From Anarhynchus alexandrinus (taxonomy: Eukaryota > Chordata > Aves > Charadriiformes > Charadriidae): a stretch of 64,000 nt of DNA. How positions within the stretch are numbered: position 1 is the stretch's first letter; each line of letters begins with the position of its first letter. The stretch is taken from positions 221,040 to 285,039 of the forward strand of contig VUYV01000295.1 in assembly GCA_008711295.1 (NCBI GenBank), given 5' to 3'. The notes under the pieces are model-generated. The model was given only the letters and a program-made list of their open reading frames with translations. It was not told where the DNA came from and did not search any database. The translations under genes and the position numbers were made by a program. Below are positions 36,897 to 48,056 of this stretch, piece after piece.

Positions 36897-39857
36897 GCTG
36901 TGGGTTTTGTACAGGAGCCTTACAAAACTGCTGCTGTCTGCATTCTTTTAAATAGATATGCAAAGGCAAGGCAAACAAGCAGCTCCAGCATTGCTCTTCT
37001 TTCCTAGAGATGGTTGAAGCTGATTGTGCTGATCAGGGAACTGTTTGGTTGAAGGAAAAAGCCACATCCATTTTGGATGTTTCCGACATCTTTTCTATTT
37101 TAGAATTTTCAGTTGGGGGTTTTTTTTTGGTCTGTAGCCTAGCACAATTCTACTTCCAAACTCACCTGTCCCATGTTTGGTTTTTTTTCCCTTTGCCCAA
37201 AAAACATGGCTCAGGAGCATAAACAGAATTAGGACTTTGAAAAAATAGAAGTATTAATTCATTAGCATGCAAAAAATTAATTTCCCTCCCCCTTCTCCCC
37301 ATGCTCGGGTCTCCTTTGCAATGCCTACTGCGCTGTGAATTGTTTAACCTGTACTCAGATAACCTACACCCCTTTAAAAGTATTTGTCCTTGCAGAGAAA
37401 TCTTCAGGTCACCTACGTCCTCAGACAAGCTGCACAGTCAGACACAGGGGACAGCTGGGGAAAAGGAGACAGGCTTATGGAGACAAGCTCTGGGATAAAT
37501 TCAGCATTTTGTTTGCAGCACAGCATAACTTGTCCTGTTGGTGATTCACAGGATTTTTCTTTTTTTATGTGTTAGTTGTGGAAATCTGTTCATTCTGATC
37601 TTTAAATTATTTTCAAATGGAAGTTTGTGATGATGTTACCCCAGGAGGGTGACTGAAGTGTGTGATCTTGAACAGGTACAGTCTATAGACTGTCTGGCTC
37701 TCGTTTCCTTCCTTTTCTGATTGTATCAAACACTTAGTTGTGGGGAAGAATCCCTGAAATTACTTACCCCACATTGATTTGAGGAACTGGAAGATGCTAC
37801 TTCATGCAACTGTGGAATAAGTAGCCACGTTGACATGAGGTGGTGTTTGTTGGGAGTTAACCCCAGTGAAATGAACAGGAGACAACTATACCCTTTCTGT
37901 GTTCAGCCGTCTGACGGCTTGCTATTGGTCTTCTAGAGATCATACGCTGTACAGGCTTTGGTAATAAAAGAGGTTGAATAGGAGCTCGTAGTCCATGGAA
38001 ACCAACGGTGTCATCGGGGGAGTACCGTCATGTCTCCACCATCCCTTCTCTCTTCTGGTTCCTTCTTTGGAGTTTCTCCAAGAATATTCTACATTATGTG
38101 TTGCATTATGCATGTAGATTGTGCCACGGCAGTACTTTGCATGCAACTGGAAGGTAATTTGCTTGCTCTAAGGGCTTTTCCCTTACAGCAGTTAGACAAG
38201 ATTTTAGTCTGTCTGTTCTGAAGTCATAAACAGAGCTCGTATCCTACCGCTGCCTTAATGATGAGGGAAAGCAGAGGCTGTGTCAGAAAGCTGCTGCTCC
38301 TTTGCAGAGCACGAGAATGCTTTCCTGTCCCAAATGCCCCTTCAGTAGCCAGGCAGGGTGCCACCGGCGCACTGCCCCAGCTTGCTACGACTTGTGCCCA
38401 TCCAAGGATGAATCGGGGCAAGATCTTCCCCAGGAGACTGTTCCTAGCGTCACATATGCAGTTTAAAGATCTAGTGAGTAGTGAATGAGTAGCTGTGGTG
38501 CGCGTGCAACAACACTGGATGTGTTGCTCTGCTGCTTCTTACTTTAAAACACAAGAGGTTCCTGCATTTGTTTTCCACCCTGATTTGTAGGAGTTCTTCA
38601 GGAGGTACAGCTTTAATAATCTGCAGCGTCTGCTTTTTATCATTAGCTTCTCTCCTGTCCAGATACAAAGCAGATTGGGAATGTTTTCAAAGGGTGAAGA
38701 TTTATCAGCGCAACTCCCAGACAAGTCAATTAGAGGCTGCCTGCCTAAATCCTCATAACACGCTTTGAAAACGGAGCTCCTGCCGTCTGCGAGGGACAGT
38801 TGCAGGGAGAGCGTAGTTCAGCTGTTCGGGTGTGAGAGATGGGAGTAGGAACTGCCAGCTAAGTAGTCCAGCTCTCTTAGCACCTTTGTTAAGACTTTTG
38901 CTCAAACAGAGGAACGCTGGCGCTCCCTCAGTGATGAGGTTACCGCTTTGCCGGCGTTTACCCTTTTGGGCTAAAGTGGGATTAAATTGGATGGACCTGA
39001 AGAGGAGGAAGCCATGTAGATCATACATTCGGATAGGAAGGCTGTCTGACAGCGATGACAGCATTTCATCCATGAAATAATTTGTGCTCTAAAGTCCAGT
39101 TAAACTTGCCAATAATTTTGTATTGAGAAAATTAATTGCATCCATTGCCTGTGTTTTACTCAACAGCTTCCCCACGGACCCTGCGTGCCAAATCTCCTCA
39201 GAAGCGTGTCATTTAGTGTCTTTGCATTAAAATTTAAGCTGGAGTTGTGTAGAGGGAGAGACAGAAATTATGAAAGAAACATATTTGAAAGGCAAACTGG
39301 AATTGATATATGATATATGCACTTATGCTTCAGAAGGATTACGCTTTTCCCCCAGCCTGTTCTAGACACATACGATTTGGGCAGGATAGTTGGTATTTTT
39401 TGTGTCTATTTCTCCACTAATTTTTGCACAGATTGCTTCACTCTTGCATCCCTCGCTAGCCAGGCATTCTCCACAGTGTTCCTTTCTACAGCAGAAAAAT
39501 GTCTTTCTGGCAGCAATGCACTGGGGTGGTTTAAAAGACTGCAACAAACATCAGTAAAGATATACGTGCTTATCTTCTTTTTTTTTTAACGAAATTACTA
39601 CACGCAGAGCTGGAAAGTCCTCTTCTCACACGACCTGAGCAACGGAAGTACAAAACTTCTTCAGCCTGCAATGAAAATACATCTCCACCGTATCAGGCAG
39701 AGCCCAGCCATGGGAGAAGCTACCTCTGTTTCTCTCTGTCTCTACAGGAGCGCATCCCCTTCCCTGCTCTTGCTCATCCCTCTCCCAGAGCTCTGAAGAA
39801 AGCTCATGCCAGTTCTTGCTTTTCTGGAGCTGTTTCGGCACACATCAGCATCCCTAC

Positions 39858-40316
39858 CTGGCTGACTGAGGGCGGGCGGAGTGACAGCCTTTGCCTGGTT
39901 TGACTTCGCCGCTGCCGCCGCTGTTTTGCTCTCATCCAGTGCCTTCTTCCCTGTCCTCCGCTTGACCTCCCAGCGTGATCCAGTTCCCGCTGGTGGCTGG
40001 GAGCCTGACAGCTGGCCGGGGCCCTGCGCTGCCTGCTTAGCATCCAGACAGCCCGTACCCTCGCTGCTCAAGAGAGCGACCAACCCTTCCTGCCCGACCA
40101 GCCCACATAAAACGCGGGGAAGCGGATCATCTTCCTCACTGTTAGCTCCTTCAGGTTTCACTGGTGCCCTGAGCATCTTCTTATGGTTAATGGGAGTCGG
40201 TTTGTTCTTTTGATGACTGTTTGCGAAAAGGAGGGCAATGGTGAAGCCCTCAGCAGCATCCTGGGTGACAGGCAGAGGTTTGGCCTCCTCGGTGAGGCAG
40301 GGGTTACTGTGCGAGC
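39858..40316 (-). other. Candidate antisense exon (unidentified, speculative)
   Basis: The minus strand is open from 40341 to 39745 (199 codons). Inside it, a 459-bp interval is bounded by an acceptor-like TTCAACTCTGCAG|GC and a good donor CAG|GTAGGG. The interval is a multiple of three with phase 1 at both ends. GC and CpG content are above the flanks (more than twenty CpG). The conceptual peptide mixes polar and Pro-rich sequence with a lone Ala run (AAAAA) and the basic stretch VKRRTGKK. I recognise no family. No partner exon is established, so it may be a chance frame in GC-rich DNA or an lncRNA exon. Confidence 0.25.
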
Positions 40317-41924
40317 CTGCAGAGTTGAACGGGTTACTGGCTTAGGTTGGCAGATCAAGATTTAACCAACTTCAAACAGATTTCACAACGTGAATTTCCT
40401 GCGTATTTGAAACACTGCCCTGGCCGACGAGAACCGGGCAGGCAGGCCCAGCGTGGAAGAGCACAGCATGTGCTTTAAGTGAGCAATTGCGATCCAAAAT
40501 CAATTTGCTACGTCAGGCTTCATCCTGTGAGTTAGCAGGCGTCGGCGCGGTGCTTTCAGCAGCGTGAAGAAATTTGAGTGGTAGAGGAGTGGTTTGATGC
40601 ACGGAAGGCTTTCATTTGTTGGAAGCAGTGGTATGTAACCCACCTCCGCTTTGCTTGGCCACTTGTCTGAGTTCAGCTCCCACTCGGCTTTTGAAAGGCC
40701 GTCCTGCGCTCCCCGCCATCGCTGCCTGGCACCTGCAGCAAGGGTCGTTAAGAGGCCACTGCGGAGTTGATGGACTTCAGCCACTGGTCACAAGATGTGG
40801 TTGTGCCTCAGGCAGTGGTGAATTTTTAATGGCAGTCTCGGAAGCGGTACAGCAAGGAAGGATGTGCAAGAAATGAGGAATCCTTTCAAACGCTGAAGCG
40901 GAATTGCTGGCATGCAGATGGCAATCCTGATGATTCCTTATTGATCTCAGATGAGGTGGTTATGGTCATTATGTCTTTGCTTAGGAGAGCTGTCACATCC
41001 AATCAAATTGCTTAGTGTCACTTCGCAGCAGCCCCTGGGACACTTGCTGAGTTGTTGATGGGAGTTGAGGGCCGCACAAGAAGTTAAGGAGCGAACTTGA
41101 CTCAGTCGTCAGGGTGCAGGCTGGAGATGGCTGAGTTGGGGTGGTGGTTGGCAGAGCTCGTGGTGAGCATTCCCTGTCAGAGGTGGGGGTATATGTCAAG
41201 ATCTATCTGGAGAAGTTCTGGGATAAGAAGGGAGAAGAAAGGTGGGGCGAGCTCAGGAACACCTGGAAGAAGAGGTGCTAAGCCAGACAGACTGATGGGG
41301 GGGAGAGTAGAAGTCCTACAGGAAGGGCCAAGGCTGAGTCATTGCAGTGGAAGGGACTTGAGGCCCATTTGAACACAGATGGCTGGTGGGCCCAGACTGT
41401 GATTGGACATGAGGAATGGAAAAGATCGATTTTTATTTTTAAGAGAAAGAGTCACAGAAGAGCAGTGTGGAGAACATGATAACCCTTGTTTTGTGTAAAC
41501 GTGCATCTTCTCTAAGGAAGATGGACTTCGGGCTTGGCTGGTCTCTCTGCTCTCCCATGGAGAGCAAAGATAGCTATGGAGCAAGGCACATCCCAGCACA
41601 GCTGGGGAAACGAGCGTGCCGGACCTCTCAGTTGTTACCCTTGCCTCGTATTGAAGTGGCTGGAGCTGCCTTAACAAGAGACAAATCGGGGCAACATGTC
41701 CGCTATGTAGCTGGTGCATGAGAGCATCTGTAAAAGCGACCCCAGCCCTCCTTGTCTGTGGGCTCACAGATGATCCGGCCACCGAGTGGAAGTGGACCTG
41801 TGTTAGACACTGCGAATCGTGCTCAGCCTCTGCAGGCAGAAAGACAATTTAGCCTCTTGGCTTTTTTTCACCACTCCCCCACCCCCCCTTTTTTTTTTTT
41901 TTCTCTTGAGAGCTGGGAAAAGAC

Positions 41925-42250
41925 TCGGCGGCCGCCGCCACAGCCCTGGTTGCTCCCCGTGGGTGCCTGGAACAGCCGCCCACCGAAGGCAGCGCGACGG
42001 TGGAGGATGGGCCGGCGAGTGGCTCGGCTGTTGCTATAACAACAGCACCTCCGTCTCATTTCTTTTGAAAAATGAATTGCTGCTGGTGGGATGAAGCGGA
42101 GCAGCTTCTCCCCGCAGATGAAAGCCCCGCCGACAGCCTCGACGCTCTCTTGTTTCTGTGTTGGGTCTGTCGTGGCCTGTCCGAGCAGCGCTGCCGAAAA
42201 TTTCAGGACGGGTTGGATTATGCCGTTCGGGTCCGCCGGTGTTTGTGTGC
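41925..42250. promoter_or_regulatory. Intronic CpG island
   Basis: By eye there are about thirty CpG dinucleotides in about 325 bp (starting ACTCGGCGGCCGCCGCCA), against very sparse CpG in the flanking intron. This density is typical of an unmethylated promoter or enhancer. It lies 4.3 kb upstream of MAML3 exon 2 and could be an alternative promoter or a regulatory element. No TATA box is evident and no coding exon was recognised inside. Confidence 0.6.
42030..42043. promoter_or_regulatory. RFX-type X-box in the CpG island
   Basis: GTTGCTATAACAAC is an inverted repeat of half-sites resembling the RFX-family X-box (GTTGCCATGGCAAC type). It sits in the middle of the CpG-rich block, the usual setting for functional RFX sites. 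Binding is inferred from the motif only. Confidence 0.4.
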
Positions 42251-42487
42251 ACAGCCTCTGTCCCCCCAGCTTCTCCCCCAATCAAGATTCATTTAAAAAA
42301 GTCAACCTGATAAAGTTTGACCTTTTCTTGCTGCAACTAGGGCTTCTCCAAAGGCACATAAAGAATAGCGTGTCCTGCTTCACCCTCTTCTGCTTTGGGG
42401 TAGAAACCTGCTGTGAAATGCAGGTCCACCGGCCAAAATATTTTGTGTGAACAAAGCTAAGGGCCTATGAAACTGTCAAGGGTTTTG

Positions 42488-42535
42488 TTTTATTTTAATA
42501 TTTTCCTTTTATTTTAATATTTTCCTTTTATTTTA
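42488..42535. repeat. 19-bp AT-rich tandem repeat, about 2.5 copies
   Basis: The unit TTTATTTTAATATTTTCCT is present at 42488-42506 and 42507-42525, with a partial third copy to 42535. Confidence 0.9.
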
Positions 42536-45500
42536 TGCATCAAGAATCTTCTGCTCCTAGACATAAATCTGTAAGCTGCTGCTAATACCTTCATGATGCA
42601 TACTGTAAATCACATGCATGAGCTATGCACTACTACCTAGAAGGAGAGGGAAGACACTTTACAGGAGAATATTTTACTTCAGATATAGTTTTTCCAGAGG
42701 GAAGGGGAAGTGCTGGGATTTTAGTCTAAGCCACTGTGGAGTCCTGGTGGTGGTAAACTGTTTGCCATTATATGGTCAGTGTACGATATTCAAGCCATCC
42801 AATAGTTGACATGGTGATTGGGAATGAAATCAAGATATGAAAATGAAGGTTTGCATTGAAAGAATTTGATAAGAATATTTCTGTGTTGTCCTCCAAAAAG
42901 AAGAGATGCATCTATTGTTATGGCTCTCAACCCCTCCAAAATGCCAGAGCCAAGGTGCTTCCCCACCTGCAAAGGTTGCATGCAGCATGTTGCCTTCAAA
43001 TAAACCTTTCATGTTATGTTGCTGTTTATGTACAGTTGTTCAATGAGCAAACAAAGAAAATAAAATGATTAGGTTTTTTTCTAGTGCCTGTTAACCCCCC
43101 AGATCCTAAAACCTCTGAGGGGAAGATAATGTGGAGCTACAAACTTAGAATATACTTCATTTTGTTTTCATTTGCCACAAGGCGCCATTTCTGTACGTTT
43201 GATATTTGATGGAAAATAGTTTCCACGTTAAGGCTGCTTTTTGTTGTAATGCATGATAAACACGTTTCTTAATATTTATATACTGGGCCTGCTTTTACTT
43301 TCACTAAAGTCAGAGTGTATTTGTACAGGGGGACATCCAAGTTCCAGCACATGATGAAATCTTTAGGAGCTGATATTTTTAGGGCTGGTTATTTGCCACT
43401 AGATAAGTTTCGATTCTTTTGGTAAACATTCATGTGCAAATAAGGTGATGGATTCAGGAGAAATTAGTAAATGATGTGAAACCTGAAAGTGTGAAATGAC
43501 GCGGAAGTGTATCACTCTTACTATAAGGGATACCTTCAAACTGTTGTGAAATATATAGAGACAGTTCTCTTGTATTTCTCAGGAGATAATCACTCTCACT
43601 AATCCCTGCGTTGTCACGAAGATAAATTAAGTTTTTTCCCATCTCTTCCTTATATGAACTTTTCTTCATGACTAGAAGCCTGTCACCAGGTTCTTTGGTA
43701 TGACTGTTCTTATTTTAGCCCAGCATTTGGCCAATATGAACTCGGGGCAAAGGGCCATCACAAGTTTTGGACGTTTTTCGAAGCCCGTGCGTGTGCATGT
43801 GCGTGCCCGTTGAACTTGGTCTTGAGTCACTTGCTGCTCGGTGATTGTTTTTCTGATGGGGAAGGCAAAGAAGGGATAGTGACTTCGTGGTGAATTGGCT
43901 TAGGAGCTGAAATGGGTGATTTCAGCTGTCAATCGTGTGAGTGGCCCATTAGGGTCAACATTTAAATATGCTATTTTAAGCCATTATATCAACTGTGTTA
44001 CTGACCACCTGCACTTGAGGCCAGGTTGTGCTCTTTCTTTTCTTGCTCTGAAGAAAGGAAACTTGGAAGCCACTGTGCTGCTGTACTTGTGAAGCGGTGC
44101 CATTACCACATCCATATCGCCCTTTCCTCATCTCCGGGGTCTGAACCAGGGATATATAAAGATCAGTGAAACAAGCTCAGTGGCTCGGCTGTAGTCTTCT
44201 GCCACACGCCGGTTACACCGGTCAAAAAGCAGCAGGGAGCTGTAATGCCATACAATGATATTCAGCTTAACGTAGGTTTTTAGGGGAGGGAAGCAGCGGA
44301 GGTGAGAGCCGTATCATAAACCTCCTTGTGGGATCTGATTTTTCTCCTTTGCACTAGTCCTGGGTGTTGACTTACCTTCTACATCGCTGTTAACTGGCAC
44401 AGATGAGGCAATTACCACCCCTGGGCAAGCGCCTCTTGCTGGAGCTTGCTGCTGCCGTGGCATGGAGAGATGAAAAGGTGATGCCTCTGCCATGGGGCTC
44501 TGTGCTCTGCAGCCTGGTATGCTCCTGGAGACCATGGCTGATTAATGTGACTGTGCTGGGCTTTAATGGAGAGAGTGCCGGCATGGTGTGCGCTCCCACC
44601 TGCATCTGCCACCATGTACAGGATGCTGTCCCCGGGCATCTGCGGAGCTCACGGGGTCAAGAGCTGCTGCGGTGGGGAGAGGAGTGGGAGCCCAGTGATG
44701 GGGACTCCACGCACGCAGTGGGTTCCCCATCACAGCCTGCGGCGTGGGGAGAGGAACTTCTCAGTGCAAACCATTGGTCTTGCTGTTCCCTGACCTGCAG
44801 AAACCAGGGTCTGGGAAAGACTCAGGGTAAGGACAGCTCCTGTGGAGCTGCACAGGCATCTTGCACTGGAGGAGGAGCCTGGCCGAGCAGCGGTCCACAT
44901 GGCAGAGGCTGTGGTCGCAGAGCTTCTGTGCAGCACCACAGAAGCCAAGAGGAGAAGGAATTTCAGGCTTGGCACACGCTGGCTTTGTGCAGGGGAAACG
45001 GGCAGCAAAGTCTCGGGCATGTATGCCAACCAGGACCCACTGGTGACCCTTAGCCACACGTTAGTAGTTTTCCCGCATAAAAAAGCTCTTCTGCTCCAGT
45101 ACTAATTAAGGAGTTGATGGTCTGCTTAAGGACTTGGAGCCTTTCTGCTTTGTTATAAAAGTCACATCTCTGCAGAGGACCATCACATAGCTTAGTGTCC
45201 CACGCAAGTTCGGCTGGGACTGCAGCAACGTGTGAGTTGGCCGTGCCCTTCTGAGTTCTTCATGCTGAAGGGGCCACGCAGGGCTGAAGGGCGAGAGGAG
45301 GGCGCAGCCTTCTCAGAACCGCTCCCTCTGAAACGGGGATGAGATATGGGTTTGCTTGCCTGTCTTACACATGGGATGAAAGGGGAACTAGCCCTCTGGG
45401 ATGGGAGAAATAAATGGGATCTGGATTGTGGGAAGAAAGAAGGTTGAGGACCTCTAGGTTAGGGAAGGGGTGGGAGCTGAGTATCTGGGATTTTCATACC

Positions 45501-46510
45501 AGTAAAAATACTTCAAAAATTGATAAAATCTTTCAGTATTTTGTCTTCTATTGTTCTAGTATCAAGGATGCAAGTGTGTCCTGAAGGCGTTTGCTAGAGC
45601 TGTGACCTCTTTGCTTCCTCCCCTCCCCACTATTGTTTTTTGCCTTAGCTGAAGAGGGATGCTTTTTTTAGCCTGGTACATAAGTGGAGGACTTAATGTT
45701 TGGTGTGATAGGGAAGGACTGTAGGTTGTTACAGTGCAGTGCTATGCTTCTTTTAGCCTGAATTAAAGCCTATATTAATACACTATTTTTTTTATAACAT
45801 CCTTACATTCTAATTTAATTGCTTTCCTGGAGACTTGTCTTGCTATCATTGCTGTTAGTTATTTATCTTTTACGTTAGCTCCTAGCACACAGCTTATTTC
45901 CTTTCTTTCGTTATTTGATTAACATCATGCAAAGTGCCTTCTATTTTTCAGGGTAGATATATTATTTTCCTCTCCTAAAACTGATTCTCAATATGTTTTG
46001 TAGCCAAGAACAGAGGGCTAATCAAATGAAACTATGTTAATGAATTTTCTCAAAAAATTTTAGCGTCAACAACACATGTTTCAATACAAGTAGTCAAACA
46101 ATTGTATTGCAGGTATTTTTCAAGAAGCTTCTAGAAACTTCCAGCAAAAAGATTTTCAGAGTAAATAGTAAATTTTGGTGATTCCATGTTTTTTTGGTCC
46201 AATTTAAGACTTCTCACTGTGTTAGGCACCAAAAAGTTTAATTAGTTGACTTGCTCCGTAAAATTCTGGTAGCTTGCAGAGCACAGACATATTTTACAGT
46301 TCTGCTCTCCTATTCAGGGGCGGGTTTGATTTTGGGTTTTTTGGGTTGTGTTCTTTTTTGTTGTTGTTGTTTTAGACCATCTTCTCAAATTAGGCATTAG
46401 AATGAAATCAAAGAAACTTCCTAATCAGAGTTTTCAAAACTTATGGTCACTACTCGGCTCAATGATGAGTATTTGTCACAAAGCATCAGCACTTTTTTTT
46501 TTGTCTCTGC

Positions 46511-46550
46511 AACTGATTAACCTTTTTTTTCCCTCTTGTTTTTCTTTTAG
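46511..46550 (+). other. MAML3: 3' splice site and branch region before MAML3 exon 2
   Basis: A branch-like CTGATTAAC lies at about 46513-46521. It is followed by an almost pure pyrimidine run (46521-46548) and AG at 46549-46550. This is a strong vertebrate acceptor. It sets the exon start at 46551, where the codons resume exactly as in human MAML3 exon 2. Confidence 0.93.
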
Positions 46551-48050
46551 CTTCAAGAGACAGTCAAAAGGAAGTTGGAAGGCGCACGTTCACCTCTCAA
46601 TGGAGAACAGCAGAACGGAGTTTGTGATGGGAGCTTTTCTCCAACCAGCAAGCGGATACGGAAGGATGTACCGGGCATTGAGGCAATCAACAGCTTGCCC
46701 AATAATTTGCCTTTGCCCGCTGTTTCTCCTCTTCACCAGCTTGACATGAAAGCTCCCCTGCCCCTGCAGAACAGTGGAACTCATGGTAGTGGTCTAGAAG
46801 ACTTAGGTAAAAATGGTGGGCTTTCTGAGATAAAGCTCCCCGTTAATGGTTGCAATGAGCTCGACAATAGTTTTAACATCCTGCAGAACAAGGAGCTAAA
46901 GCAAGAGCCTTTGGATGACCCCAGCTGCATAGACACTTCTGAAACATCTCTTTCAAATCAGAACAAGCTCTTTTCAGATATTAACCTGAATGATCAAGAG
47001 TGGCAGGAGCTAATAGACGAACTAGCGAACACTGTTCCAGAAGATGATATACAAGACTTGTTCAACGAAGACTTTGAAGAGAAGAAGGAACCGGAATTTC
47101 CCAGGCCTGCCACAGAGATTCAAGAAAGTGCAAGCGTGAAAAGCGATCCATCTCATTCTCCATTTGCTCATGTCCCGTTAGGGTCTCCCCAGGTGAGACC
47201 TTCTTCTTCCGGTCCTCCATTTTCAAATGTCTCCACAGCTTCTAGCATAGCTTCTGTGTCCAGTGCCCCACCAGCCCCAATCTCTGCCGGCTCACCAGCA
47301 AACTGTGTTGTTCAGTCACCTCAAACTCCTGGCCAGGCCCACACTCCAGGCCAGACGCAGACGCGGTCTGGAAATGGCTATCTTATGAATCCAGCAGCAG
47401 CGACTGTGGCAGGATCGGGGCCTGGGCCTGTGAATATGCCAAGCGCTGACTTGTCTCCAGCTGAACAGCTCAAGCAAATGGCAGCCCAGCAGCAGCAAAG
47501 AGCTAAGCTCATGCAGCAGAAGCAGCAGCAGCAGCAGCATCCAAATCAAGCCTCAAGCTGGTCACCTGTGGGCCCTCCATCTAGTCCATACGGAGGACCC
47601 TTCAGTGCAGACAAACCAAATAGTCCAATGATGTATCCCCAAGCCTTTAACAACCAAAACCCAATAGTGCCTCCTATGGCAAACAATCCACAGAAGACCA
47701 CAATTAATAACTACCTCCCTCAAAATCACATGAATATGATCAGTCAGCAGCCAAATAACCTGGGCACAAACTCCTTAAGCAAACAGCCCAACATGCTTTC
47801 TTACGGCAACACCAAACCTCTGACCCACTTCAATGCTGAGCTGAGTCAGAGAATGACCCCACCAATGGCAAACCCCAGCAAGAACCCCATGATGCCGTAC
47901 ATCCAGCAGCAGCAGCAGCAGTCCCAGCAGCCGCATAAGCAAGCTCAGATGGCGCACCTGAGCGAGGAGCAGAAACGCATGCTCATCATGAAGCAGAAAG
48001 GAATGATGAATCAGCCCATGGCATATGCAACACTTCCTTCCCTTGGTCAG
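46551..48050 (+). CDS. MAML3: MAML3 exon 2 (partial CDS, 500 codons)
   Basis: This is the large internal coding exon of mastermind-like 3, a nuclear co-activator that binds the Notch intracellular domain/RBPJ complex and recruits p300/CBP. The reading frame is open throughout, and the translation follows my memory of human MAML3 nearly residue for residue, far closer than MAML1 or MAML2. Exon residue 1 is the Leu of LQETVKRK. A basic NLS-like KRIRK is at residues 34-38, and a SUMO-type LKQE is at 116-119. The acidic block FSDINLNDQEWQELIDEL to EEKKEPE is at 141-182 (46971-47096); by homology to MAML1 it lies in the p300-contacting region. Ser/Pro-rich sequence follows, with Gln runs at 47487-47537 and 47904-47930. 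The exon ends at LPSLGQ, matching the family exon 2/3 border. Both ends are phase 0. The CSL/Notch-binding helix (exon 1) and the C-terminal activation domain (later exons) are missing from the window. No frameshift or stop is seen. Confidence 0.97.
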
Positions 48051-48056
48051 GTAAGC
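48048..48056 (+). other. MAML3: 5' splice site after MAML3 exon 2
   Basis: The sequence is CAG|GTAAGC, with the exon ending at 48050. This is a near-consensus donor. The conserved protein stops matching the family at this point, and the frame runs only 18 more codons into the intron before a stop (48105-48107). Confidence 0.95.

Larger units (their letters stand above)
1..46550 (+). other. MAML3: MAML3 intron 1 (3' portion, at least 46.5 kb)
   Basis: No exon encoding the MAML N-terminal helix (ERLRQRIEGCRRHH-like) was found in any frame, so exon 1 lies left of the window. Apart from the elements listed separately, the stretches about 560-1450, 2960-3430, 4260-7600, 8430-12150, 14290-16200, 16470-21400, 22000-29490, 29550-34230, 34350-36260, 36900-39850, 40350-41900 and 42550-46500 look like ordinary unique intronic sequence. 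Open frames there (many of 60-180 codons) lack family motifs, overlap each other on both strands and often run through homopolymers. Very long first introns are typical of MAML2 and MAML3. Confidence 0.9.

Noticed and set aside
37851..37880. Possible ancient CR1/L3 motif (GGGAGTTAACCCCAGTGAAA)
   Set aside because: Too short and diverged to separate from chance.
44403..45053. 216-codon plus-strand open frame upstream of MAML3 exon 2
   Set aside because: No domain or family resemblance, opposite-strand frames overlap it, and composition is Gly/Ser/Trp/Cys-rich as in GC-rich chance frames. No supporting splice sites or promoter were recognised.
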